Origin: a virus
Reading direction: 5' to 3' (one strand)
Length of the DNA stretch: 23,512 bases
IMG/VR virus record: IMGVR_UViG_3300031227_000439
Location: 1 to 23,512 of that record
The notes beneath the pieces were generated by a model, which did no database searches, had not been told where the DNA came from, and saw nothing but the letters and a program-made list of their open reading frames with translations. Below are positions 15,021 to 23,028 of the stretch, one piece after another. Position 1 is the first letter of the stretch. Each line of letters opens with the position of its first letter. The position numbers and the translations under genes are program-made.

Positions 15021-15317
15021 TTAACATGATTTTGGTTCATAACAAATAGTATCATGTATATTAATCCAGAATTTATAACCTAAATTAATCATTCTTTGGT
15101 GATGTCCTTCATGAACATTTATCATAGCTTTTAATTTATTATGTCCACAACAACAACCTTCTGTCCTTATTTCATTATCCCATAACAATTCTATTTCATC
15201 CACAATACATTTATCAATACATATTTCTTTATTATTCCACCAACTTAATCTTATTACTTGATTATCATAAGATCCTATTTCTACATTTTTACAATTACAC
15301 ATATTATTGGTTTCCAT
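15021..15317 (-). CDS. Small Cys-rich phage protein (CNCKN type)
   Basis: 98-aa protein with likely metal-binding Cys and His: Cys7, Cys9, Cys33, Cys37, Cys55-57 and His59 in GCCCGHNK. MCNCKNVEIGSYDNQV and LLWDNEIRTEGCCCGHN followed by MINLGY is a recurring pattern in small phage proteins of unknown function. No enzymatic role is evident; a zinc-stabilised fold is inferred. It overlaps the tail hub gene by 14 nt. An alternative ATG at 15302 (Met6) would avoid the overlap and starts closer to the CNCKN motif. It lies between tail hub and fibres, but family members are not known to be structural. Confidence 0.65.
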   Translation of the reverse strand: METNNMCNCKNVEIGSYDNQVIRLSWWNNKEICIDKCIVDEIELLWDNEIRTEGCCCGHNKLKAMINVHEGHHQRMINLGYKFWINIHDTICYEPKSC

Positions 15318-18300
15318 CTTGTTTTTTCATACTATCAATCCAATTATCTTCATATATTTCATCTTCTCCTGAATCAATAATTCCAGCATCAGTAAAAGGT
15401 TCTTGTGTAACATTTAATCCACCAGTAGTCATGATATTTGTTTGTTGTCCAGTTTCAACTTTTACATTATTAATATATGATGTTCCTATTTCATCTGTTA
15501 TAATTAAATTAGAACAATTTGTTAATGTTACTCCTTCACAACTTGTCATTGTTATATTTGTTGAATTATTTACTATATTATTCTCACCTGAAATTGTAGA
15601 ATCACTTGTACTCATTATTGAATTATTATCATTTATTACTATAAGATTTGAAGAATTACTTATTGTGTTTGCATCACCATTTACAGAACTATCAATCAAA
15701 TCTATAATTGTATTTTCAACACCAATTATATCAGTGTTTATATTTATACTATCTGAACCACTTGGTATTTCTTCTTTTGGTATATATTCAGTAGGTTCAG
15801 TATTTCCTATATTTCTTTTATTTAATTTATATAATTCTATTTGTGTAGGTTTCAATGGTGACCAATTTTTAATTTTATTTATAAAATATAGTTCATTTTG
15901 TATTCTCACTAATGTGTTCATTTTTAATTTCACAAAATCTAAAGCATCAAGCCAAAATTCAGCAATTAACATATAAGAATTTTTATCACTAAAGGAGCCT
16001 ATATAATCCTTCCAGTAATTTGTGAATAAATTATCATAATCATAATTTATATCTGTATAAACTCTTTTTGGTGTCTTATAGGTTAAATGAAATTTATTAT
16101 CAACATCATTTCTATTTGAAATAATAATAGGTTTAATTGTTTCAGTATTTAATTCTATATCTCTAAGTGTCATGTTTGATGCTGTTGTAGCTTTATTCAA
16201 AAACATAAAATTAAAAGGTATATTATATTCATTTTTTAATATAGGATTATTTTCATCATCAAATCTTTTTATTTCAGCCATATTAAAACTAACACTATCA
16301 GTAGAACCACTATCAATTCTCATTTGTTTATCTTTAGAGAAAATGAATATAGATGAATTCATATAATCTGATTTTATTTTAGATTGTTCATTATCTGATA
16401 TATATTTTAGATTACCAACCTTTTCATTAAAATCATTAAAGTATTTATCATTCTCAACTAAATTATATTCCTTAAATAAAAAATTATTTATTCTTGGAGT
16501 TATTAAAGATAAAATCTTCTTATCAATTTTTTTATCTAATATAATTTTTTCAGTTAAATCATAACTATCATCAAGGTAAAACTCATTATGTATATCAAAA
16601 CTAATAATCTTTTCATATTTATCTACACTAATATACAAATTAAACATATTTGTTAATGTTTTTATATATTTCATTTGTGTTAATTCATCATCACCTAAAT
16701 ATAACATAGGCTCCTGTAAAATATCAGGATATACAAATTCTATATTTTCTACTTCACTTTCTAATTTTAAATTAAAGTCCCACCTGAATTGTATTTCTTG
16801 TCCAGTTGAACCTCCAATTGTATCAATTTTTTTAATCTTAAATTTTAGAAATGGTGCTGCATCATTACTAAATGTTTCATCTTTATACAAATAAACAGCA
16901 GGTAATAAAAAATCTATTGTTGTTGTGTTGTCTCCTATTACTAAATAATCTTCTTCATCTTCATCATTATCCCATTTTAATTTATTATTCCATGTTTTTA
17001 CCTTTTGTCCAGAAGCATGTAAACCATCTGTTGTAGGATATACAATATATAAATCTAATTCATATTCATCATAAAAATCAGAACCACTTACCAATGCTCC
17101 ACCAAAAACATTTATTTCTCCTGTAATTCTTATGTTTGTTCTTTGGTCTTTTCTTGGTGAAAGTGTCCACCAGCCCAATGGTTGAGTATTTAAAATAGAA
17201 ATTGAATTATATAGCAACGTAGGGCGTCTACCATAATTAAAATTTTGATATTCATCAGCATGTGCAACGTTATATGATTCTCCTAAAACAGCAAAATCAC
17301 CATCTATATTTCTTCCTACTAAACTATTAACAGTTGCTAAACAATGTGTAAATTCTGGAGTTATTATTTCTTGTTCATCATATTCACTAACCTCATTAGT
17401 TATAATTGGTGAATATAATGGTACTACTAAACTCTTAAAAATATCATCATCAAATAAACTTCCATCTATAGTATAACCTTCATTAGTAAACATATTTGTT
17501 AATATAGTTTTAGCTGGAATAACTGGTATCATATCTTTACCTAATAAACCTTTTGTGTTGGCTATCTCTTGACTATTATATGAAAAAGTATTCATATAAT
17601 CTCCTGTTTCCATTTGCTTACCTCTATTCATTATACCAAATGAATAATCTTGGTTTGCTTCAACTAATTCTTTACCATTATCATAAGCACTCACTAAACT
17701 TTCTATATTTGATATACTTGTATCTATACTAAAATCAGTTTCTAAATTCATTAATAATTTATCTGTTAAAATTGTGAATATATCTATAGCATCACTTTTA
17801 TATAAAACATTAAAGTATTTTGAACCTGTGTCTGTTGTTATTATATTTTTTAATTCTAAATTTCCTAACCCTATATCAATTCCATTTACAACCAAAAAAC
17901 ATTTTTGTAATGTTAAAACATTGAAAAATGGATCTGAATCATTATGGTTCAAATAACCAAAAAACTTTTGGTTAATTTCTGTTGCTGGTAATAAAAATGT
18001 TTGTGAATATAAACTTTTTATTTTATCTGGCTCCATTATATCTTTTAAAGACTTTGATAAAACCATATCAGCTTTTTCATCAACGCCTAATTGAAGCCAG
18101 TAATATGGTTCTACTGTTGTTGTATTAAAAATTGAAGTGGTGTGTGTGTTTATAAGTCCAGTTATTGTTGTGATGTTTATATCATAAATATAAACATCAT
18201 CATCACCATCAATAGCAAAAAATAAATCTTTATTGTTTCCTGCCTTTGTAATTTTTTTAGTATATGTTCCATCTGTCTGAAATTCTGTAGGTCCAAAATA

Positions 18301-18612
18301 ATTCTCAAAAAGTGGAGCATATGTATAATCTGAACCATCAACATCAACAGCTCTAATATATAATCCACCTGTAGAAGTATTATTAACATAATGAATCTTG
18401 AATGTTATTTCATATTCTCCTGTTTCCTCAAATATATCATTTAGATATATTTTTCCTTTTTTATATAATCTTATTGCATTATATTCTAAATATGTTGCCT
18501 CTTTATCTGTTTTATCATTATTATAAAAATATAAAAACTCTGTATTTGTTTTTGTAGAAACAATAGAAGATTTATATATATTTTTTTGTGTCTTAGCATA
18601 TAATTCAATCAT
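15304..18612 (-). CDS. Tail hub/baseplate protein with beta-helix-like C-terminus
   Basis: 1102-aa protein. An N-terminal carbohydrate-binding-like beta domain (about 1-150) has TGEYEITFKIHYVNN and GLYIRAVDVDG. It is followed by the block characteristic of tail hubs in Bacteroidota phages: LSKSLKDIMEPDKIKSLYSQ, TFLLPATEINQKFF, then LTLQKCFLVVNGIDIGLGN and YFNVLYKSDAIDIFTIL. A C-terminal part (about 965-1060) is rich in short Asn/Ser/Thr strands such as ISNSSNLIVIN, GVTLTNCSNLIIT and TSYINN, suggesting a beta-helix. It probably forms the hub at the tail tip and carries fibres. Its ATG overlaps the preceding stop as TAATG, coupling the two. The family assignment rests on pattern; no lytic domain is seen. 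Confidence 0.75.
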   Translation of the reverse strand: MIELYAKTQKNIYKSSIVSTKTNTEFLYFYNNDKTDKEATYLEYNAIRLYKKGKIYLNDIFEETGEYEITFKIHYVNNTSTGGLYIRAVDVDGSDYTYAPLFENYFGPTEFQTDGTYTKKITKAGNNKDLFFAIDGDDDVYIYDINITTITGLINTHTTSIFNTTTVEPYYWLQLGVDEKADMVLSKSLKDIMEPDKIKSLYSQTFLLPATEINQKFFGYLNHNDSDPFFNVLTLQKCFLVVNGIDIGLGNLELKNIITTDTGSKYFNVLYKSDAIDIFTILTDKLLMNLETDFSIDTSISNIESLVSAYDNGKELVEANQDYSFGIMNRGKQMETGDYMNTFSYNSQEIANTKGLLGKDMIPVIPAKTILTNMFTNEGYTIDGSLFDDDIFKSLVVPLYSPIITNEVSEYDEQEIITPEFTHCLATVNSLVGRNIDGDFAVLGESYNVAHADEYQNFNYGRRPTLLYNSISILNTQPLGWWTLSPRKDQRTNIRITGEINVFGGALVSGSDFYDEYELDLYIVYPTTDGLHASGQKVKTWNNKLKWDNDEDEEDYLVIGDNTTTIDFLLPAVYLYKDETFSNDAAPFLKFKIKKIDTIGGSTGQEIQFRWDFNLKLESEVENIEFVYPDILQEPMLYLGDDELTQMKYIKTLTNMFNLYISVDKYEKIISFDIHNEFYLDDSYDLTEKIILDKKIDKKILSLITPRINNFLFKEYNLVENDKYFNDFNEKVGNLKYISDNEQSKIKSDYMNSSIFIFSKDKQMRIDSGSTDSVSFNMAEIKRFDDENNPILKNEYNIPFNFMFLNKATTASNMTLRDIELNTETIKPIIISNRNDVDNKFHLTYKTPKRVYTDINYDYDNLFTNYWKDYIGSFSDKNSYMLIAEFWLDALDFVKLKMNTLVRIQNELYFINKIKNWSPLKPTQIELYKLNKRNIGNTEPTEYIPKEEIPSGSDSININTDIIGVENTIIDLIDSSVNGDANTISNSSNLIVINDNNSIMSTSDSTISGENNIVNNSTNITMTSCEGVTLTNCSNLIITDEIGTSYINNVKVETGQQTNIMTTGGLNVTQEPFTDAGIIDSGEDEIYEDNWIDSMKKQDGNQ

Positions 18613-19943
18613 TAATATCTTACATTATTTTGTGAAATTAAAAATTTTAATTTATATTTTTTTAATCCTTTTCTTTTCTTATTATAAATTATGGCTTTCT
18701 TCTCTAAACTTATAACACTGACCCACTCACTATTTATATTCATATAAACTTCTGTTGAATGAAAAAGATCCTCTAGACCATCTATTTGTGATTGATTCAA
18801 AAAATCTGTGTGTAATTCATACCATGTCTCAACCTCATTCCTGTAAACATTCATTCCTTTATTATAATTATTCTTTACAACTTTTTCTGTGTCAAAATTC
18901 AAGGTGTTTATATTTTGATTATAAATATCTTTATTCATAGATATATTCTTTTCATTTGCTTTTTGAAATAAATAATAATCTACTCCGCCTTTTGTATTTT
19001 CCCAGGCAACATTTATACTTGTAAAATTACAATCTTCTACAATTGTAAAAGTGTGCTTCTTTGTCACCTGTCCACCTGTTCCATTTGGCCATGTATAACC
19101 ATGTATTTCATATTTCTCAATATAATTTGTATAATCTACTCCTAAGTAAGTAAATGTTAATTTATTTGTTCCATCAGTGTATAAATATAATAATGTATTT
19201 GTACTTATATTTGCTCCTACTTCTGGATAAATATATCTTAAATAAAACTTTGTGTTTTTCCAATTATTTAATCCTACTGGTAATTCTATCATATAATCAT
19301 CTCCACTTGTGCTTGCTGTATATTGATCAGAAGCAGTAGCATTCCAATATGGATTAGCCTCACCCAAAACAATAATTTTATCTATTCCTGTACCTGCTAC
19401 AAATGTTATAGTCATATATGTTTGGTATATTTTTGCGACATTTGTTGCTGTTGGTTCGACATTCAAATTACCATTATATGTTCTAAAAGTGAAATCATCT
19501 GTTGCTCTTATATTATGATTAACTGGCATGCTAACTAAAAAATCTGTTGTATCAGAATAACCTGGTATGTAATTATCAGGAGAAAAATCTGGATCTGAAT
19601 ATCTTAATCCTGTTTTAACTAACCAAGAGGTTTCTGTTCCACCACTATATTCCTCAACACTCTCATTATAAACAACAACATTGTCTTCTATATTACTTAT
19701 AGAGGTTATACTAGGATTGAAATTGAATGAAGTTTTTGATTTTAGTATCTCTGTAGGATCATTAAAGCTTAATTTGTCCTCTAAAGGCACTGTTGTACCA
19801 TTAAAAAACACACCATCCATGTCTGTTAGACTATATTTATAGTAAAAATTTGTAGATGTTGTTAAATTTGTCTTATAAGTATAGTATGTTGGTAAGAAAA
19901 CTGAATGTAAATTGTCTGGTAATTGTGTTTTAGTTATAGACAT
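18612..19943 (-). CDS. Distal tail-like protein
   Basis: 443-aa protein, beta-rich, no membrane segment. The middle has TFTIVEDCNFTSINVAWENTKGG followed by VDYYLFQKANEK, a layout seen in distal tail/baseplate proteins of Bacteroidota phages (a W-N--GG--Y--F strand pair). The C-terminal domain NKGMNVYRNEVETWYELHTDF, then LNQSQIDGLEDLFHSTEVYM, then a Trp-containing strand, also occurs in this family. It should sit between the tail tube and the hub encoded next. It is the first gene after a 35-bp element. Start at ATG 19943 agrees with the element's spacing. Confidence 0.65.
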   Translation of the reverse strand: MSITKTQLPDNLHSVFLPTYYTYKTNLTTSTNFYYKYSLTDMDGVFFNGTTVPLEDKLSFNDPTEILKSKTSFNFNPSITSISNIEDNVVVYNESVEEYSGGTETSWLVKTGLRYSDPDFSPDNYIPGYSDTTDFLVSMPVNHNIRATDDFTFRTYNGNLNVEPTATNVAKIYQTYMTITFVAGTGIDKIIVLGEANPYWNATASDQYTASTSGDDYMIELPVGLNNWKNTKFYLRYIYPEVGANISTNTLLYLYTDGTNKLTFTYLGVDYTNYIEKYEIHGYTWPNGTGGQVTKKHTFTIVEDCNFTSINVAWENTKGGVDYYLFQKANEKNISMNKDIYNQNINTLNFDTEKVVKNNYNKGMNVYRNEVETWYELHTDFLNQSQIDGLEDLFHSTEVYMNINSEWVSVISLEKKAIIYNKKRKGLKKYKLKFLISQNNVRY

Positions 19944-19956
19944 TAATATATTTTAT

Positions 19957-19991
19957 TTTTATATAAAAGTATATTAATAATTTTTTGTTTT
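19957..19991 (-). promoter_or_regulatory. 35-bp late-promoter-like element, copy D
   Basis: AAAACAAAA, 12 bp, ACTTTTATATAAAA on the - strand, 13 nt before the ATG at 19943. It overlaps the stop codon of the gp10-like gene by one base, and would drive the tail tip genes. Confidence 0.75.
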
Positions 19992-20410
19992 TATGGCTTC
20001 AGTGATACAGATAACCTGTCATATATCTCCTTATTTATATCATTCATGACTAAATTTAGATTCTGTTTGACTATATCATCTATACTTTTGTCTATATTTG
20101 TTAGAAATGGGTGAGGTTTTGTTCCATATTTCGATATGTTTGTTATAACTCCCCAAGGTGGTAGGTTTTTACTTGCTGCCCAGGCTATTATACTCTGAAC
20201 ACCTTTACTATTTAGATGATGTGGTCTAGTTCCATCATTAACAAATTGTGCATAATCCTGCATTTTTATATCAATTGAATTAGTATTAACTAACACAGTT
20301 ATATTATTTCTTAATTTACCAGTATGTGATATACCAGCTGCATCAATTCTACTCTGTATTTCTTTTACTATCTCATCACCTATTGTTTGTAGTTTATCTT
20401 GTATAGTCAT
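19991..20410 (-). CDS. HK97 gp10-like tail completion protein
   Basis: 139-aa protein with the HK97 gp10 pattern: a helical N-terminus (about 1-25), GKLRNNITV at about 31-39, then DYAQFVNDGTRPHH around 52-65. AWAASKNLPPWGV follows, with GTKPHPFL near 95-102 and a C-terminal amphipathic helix. Such proteins join the tail to the head or complete the neck. It lies after the methyltransferase, with 3 nt between stop and ATG, so the methyltransferase appears inserted into a tail-completion unit that includes the gene at 21533-21970. Confidence 0.78.
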   Translation of the reverse strand: MTIQDKLQTIGDEIVKEIQSRIDAAGISHTGKLRNNITVLVNTNSIDIKMQDYAQFVNDGTRPHHLNSKGVQSIIAWAASKNLPPWGVITNISKYGTKPHPFLTNIDKSIDDIVKQNLNLVMNDINKEIYDRLSVSLKP

Positions 20411-20413
20411 TAT

Positions 20414-21523
20414 TTATAATTTATTTTGTAGGTATATTATATTAAAAATCTTTTCTAAAACATTCACCACAATAGAATTACCAGCTTGTTTATATAATTC
20501 TCTATCAGTATGTATATCACAAACTTTATTATATTCTTTCTTTGTAAACCCCATTAATTTCCAACATTCTAATGTTGTTAATTTTTTTATTTTATTATCA
20601 TTTAATAAAATATGTAATGAGAGACTTGTTGTTAGTGTTGGTGCAATTGAATCTATATTATATATTTTTGAATCAGATTTCCACTTAGAATAACTTATTA
20701 AATTTATATGTTTTATATTATTTTTTGTATTATTAAATTTTATATCATTAGGTAAATAATTTTCCATATCAGGTCTCAAATACTTTTCATCTATAGGTTC
20801 AAGAATATCTTTAATTCTCAATTTTGTCATAGTTCCTTTAACATTTTCTTCAATGTTATCAATTTCTTTTAATGATGAAACCATATAACATCTATTTCTA
20901 TTTTGTGGTATATCATAATTACTTGCTTTTAAAACTAAAACATAATTATAATAACCTTTGTTTTTTAGAAAATCTTTCCATTTATTAAAACCTTCAATAT
21001 GTGGTTTATGTAAAATAGCATCAACATTCTCCATCAATAAAATTTCTGGCAATTCTTTAATCTCACCTAATAATCTACCAACTTCCCATAATAATGAACT
21101 ACTCTTACCATCATACAAACCAGTTTGTTTTCCTAATATAGATATATCTTGGCAAGGAAATGAATATGTTAATAAATCACAATTTAATTTTGAACCATCA
21201 ATATCCATTATAGAACCTAAATTTTTACTATTAATGTGATTTTTATATAATAAATTTAATTTATCTTCTTTCAATCTTTTTATTTTTGTTGGTTTTTTTG
21301 TATCTGAAGAAAAAGTACAATCTTTTAATCTTTCTAATATATCCTCTTTTTTTAATGGTATATAATTAGGATCAGGTGTATGTATTTCACCATAAGATAT
21401 AATTGAATTTATACTCCACTCACTTATACCTACAACTTCATGTTCTATATTTTGGTTTTTTAATGCCTGTGTTTGTGATCCTATACCAGAAAACAATTCT
21501 ATTACTTTTATAATCTTTGTCAT
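20414..21523 (-). CDS. DNA cytosine-5 methyltransferase
   Basis: 369-aa C5 methyltransferase with its motifs in order: motif I VIELFSGIGSQTQAL (7-21, SAM binding), motif IV SFPCQDIS (121-128, catalytic Cys124), motif VI LMENVDA (163-169), motif VIII QNRNR (207-211), and C-terminal AGNSIVVNVLEKIF (motif X, about 347-360). The variable target recognition region (about 225-300) gives no visible clue to sequence specificity. No partner restriction endonuclease is adjacent, so it is an orphan enzyme, probably protecting phage DNA from host restriction. It sits within the - strand structural cluster, 9 nt from the gene before and 3 nt from the gene after, so it would be expressed late. Confidence 0.92.
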   Translation of the reverse strand: MTKIIKVIELFSGIGSQTQALKNQNIEHEVVGISEWSINSIISYGEIHTPDPNYIPLKKEDILERLKDCTFSSDTKKPTKIKRLKEDKLNLLYKNHINSKNLGSIMDIDGSKLNCDLLTYSFPCQDISILGKQTGLYDGKSSSLLWEVGRLLGEIKELPEILLMENVDAILHKPHIEGFNKWKDFLKNKGYYNYVLVLKASNYDIPQNRNRCYMVSSLKEIDNIEENVKGTMTKLRIKDILEPIDEKYLRPDMENYLPNDIKFNNTKNNIKHINLISYSKWKSDSKIYNIDSIAPTLTTSLSLHILLNDNKIKKLTTLECWKLMGFTKKEYNKVCDIHTDRELYKQAGNSIVVNVLEKIFNIIYLQNKL

Positions 21524-21532
21524 TTTATTTTA

Positions 21533-21970
21533 TTATTTTTTAGGTATTGTACATGAATTATTTGTCTGTATAAAATCAACTTCAACTTTCCAATTCCAAC
21601 CAGCTGTTAAATCATCAAATTTTCCTGTGAATGGATTAGTAGTTATATTTTCTGTGTTTATAGAAAACCCATAGTCTTCATCACTCTCCATAAATTCTGT
21701 GACTATATCATTACCAATCATATATAAATTACTCATTATATCTAATAAATTATCACCTCTCTCCAAATCCATAATATATATTTCAAGGTTTAATTTTGAT
21801 AAACTATTTATCTTATTTGTAGATACTGGCATGACATGCATATATGGATATAATAAATCTTTTGTTGATATGTTATATAATTCTCCAAAACCAAATTGGT
21901 TTATCTGTTTATGACTTGTTGCGAATGTTTCAAGTCTTGTGATTATTGTTTTTATACTTACCTGGCTCAT
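21533..21970 (-). CDS. Tail terminator-like protein
   Basis: 145-aa protein of mixed helices and strands. The end DLTAGWNWKVEVDFIQTNNSCTIP matches a recurring C-terminal pattern (D-LAGW--------------C-IP) of short virion proteins in Bacteroidota phages. Their size and position beside an HK97 gp10-like gene fit a tail terminator or tail-completion role. Internal segments include YPYMHVMPVSTNKIN and LEIYIMDLERGDNLLDIMSNLYMIGNDIV. It is first after a 35-bp element. The alternative is a neck protein. Confidence 0.55.
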   Translation of the reverse strand: MSQVSIKTIITRLETFATSHKQINQFGFGELYNISTKDLLYPYMHVMPVSTNKINSLSKLNLEIYIMDLERGDNLLDIMSNLYMIGNDIVTEFMESDEDYGFSINTENITTNPFTGKFDDLTAGWNWKVEVDFIQTNNSCTIPKK

Positions 21971-21984
21971 TTTAATTAATTATT

Positions 21985-22019
21985 TTTTATATAAAAGTTA
22001 AAAACCACTTGTTTGTTTT
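21985..22019 (-). promoter_or_regulatory. 35-bp late-promoter-like element, copy E
   Basis: AAAACAAAC (one change from the others), 12 bp, ACTTTTATATAAAA on the - strand, 14 nt before the ATG at 21970. Its upstream two thirds lie inside the end of the 256-aa gene (stop at 21998). Confidence 0.72.
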
Positions 22020-22768
22020 TTCAACCTCTCATTTTCTAAATCTATTGATCTTTTCTTCCAACTTAACCAATTCAAAAAACTTGTTAGTGGCGCATCAAAT
22101 ATATTTTTGTTATTGATATAATAAAACTCCTTAGCATTATCATAACATATTCCTGCCCAACCTGTATCATCAGTTTCTACTTCTTCTGGCTCTTCTCCTT
22201 CTTCATAATCACCATCATCTTCCTCTTCTTCAATTGAAAATAAATTCTCATAACTTTTTAATTTGTTTTTTCTCCATGAAGTTAAATAATTTATAGGTGC
22301 AGTTATTTCTGATACACTCATATTTTTTATTATTTGTTTTAATAATTTATCTTTTTGTTTCATAAGTAAAATAATATCTTCATCAGGATCACAATTATCT
22401 TCCAATAACAATAAAGCCATTATAGTCTCTAATTTGTTTTTTATATCAGAAGTTAAAATATAATCTAAATCTATAAACCTACCTACACTCACAAGGTTCA
22501 AGTCTATTAATTTTTTATCAAAATAAGATTTTTTTAATTTGTGAGTTGAAATTGGCTCATTTATTATATTATTCCATTCAATCTTTTTTATCTCTTCTGT
22601 AGGTATATACCTCGCTAACTCAGAAGGTATATCACTCAACATATATAATAAACCTGTGTAATCTTGATCCTGAATAATTTTATATACATCATTATATTCT
22701 GTTAATGAAATCTCATGTAGTTTTTTTATAATATATTTTGTGTTGTTTATTTCTATAAAATAATCCAT
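21998..22768 (-). CDS. Unrecognised acidic 256-aa protein
   Basis: 256-aa soluble protein with an N-terminal small beta domain (FIEINNTKYIIKKLHEISLTEY), helical middle part, and a long acidic run (about 175-205, rich in Glu/Asp). The C-terminal domain with GWAGICYDNAKEFYYINN and FLNWLSWKKRSIDLENERLKK resembles the C-terminal helix of phage tail-assembly chaperones, but this is a weak resemblance. Its start overlaps the end of the 90-aa gene by 16 nt. Placement beside terminase gives no firm role; a tail-assembly factor is the best guess. No catalytic motif is visible. Confidence 0.5.
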   Translation of the reverse strand: MDYFIEINNTKYIIKKLHEISLTEYNDVYKIIQDQDYTGLLYMLSDIPSELARYIPTEEIKKIEWNNIINEPISTHKLKKSYFDKKLIDLNLVSVGRFIDLDYILTSDIKNKLETIMALLLLEDNCDPDEDIILLMKQKDKLLKQIIKNMSVSEITAPINYLTSWRKNKLKSYENLFSIEEEEDDGDYEEGEEPEEVETDDTGWAGICYDNAKEFYYINNKNIFDAPLTSFLNWLSWKKRSIDLENERLKKQTSGF

Positions 22769-23025
22769 TGGTCTTCTTCTGTAAAATCTATTTTATTTAG
22801 AATTTTGTCTTTTTCTAATATATCTGGTTGTATAAACATCTGGGCTGGGAACCTGCCTGCATCTAATTTTCCTGTTCTATTATCTATCATAAACTTATCT
22901 TTTTGTGAATTAGAACAAAAAGATGGTCTATCAATTTTTCTTTCCACTATATTTATTTTCTTTGTTCCACCTTCTGTTCCAACCCTATTATTATCTATAT
23001 CTAATATACTCAAATTTATATCCAT
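22753..23025 (-). CDS. Unrecognised 90-aa protein beside terminase
   Basis: 90-aa protein with no recognised domain. It contains Cys/Ser/Gln/Lys around RPSFCSNSQKDKF and a segment KLDAGRFPAQMFI that recalls the GRFPAN strand of some DNA methyltransferases, but it is far too short to be such an enzyme. It starts 3 nt after the terminase stop and overlaps the next gene by 16 nt, so all three are probably translated from one transcript. Its place immediately after terminase could suggest a packaging or assembly accessory; this is only inference. Confidence 0.55.
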   Translation of the reverse strand: MDINLSILDIDNNRVGTEGGTKKINIVERKIDRPSFCSNSQKDKFMIDNRTGKLDAGRFPAQMFIQPDILEKDKILNKIDFTEEDQWIIL

Positions 23026-23028
23026 AAT

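Noticed and set aside
17795-17808. TTTTATATAAAAC resembling the second block of the 35-bp element
   Set aside because: It lies deep inside the tail hub gene, lacks the AAAACAAA block at 12-bp spacing, and is not near a start.
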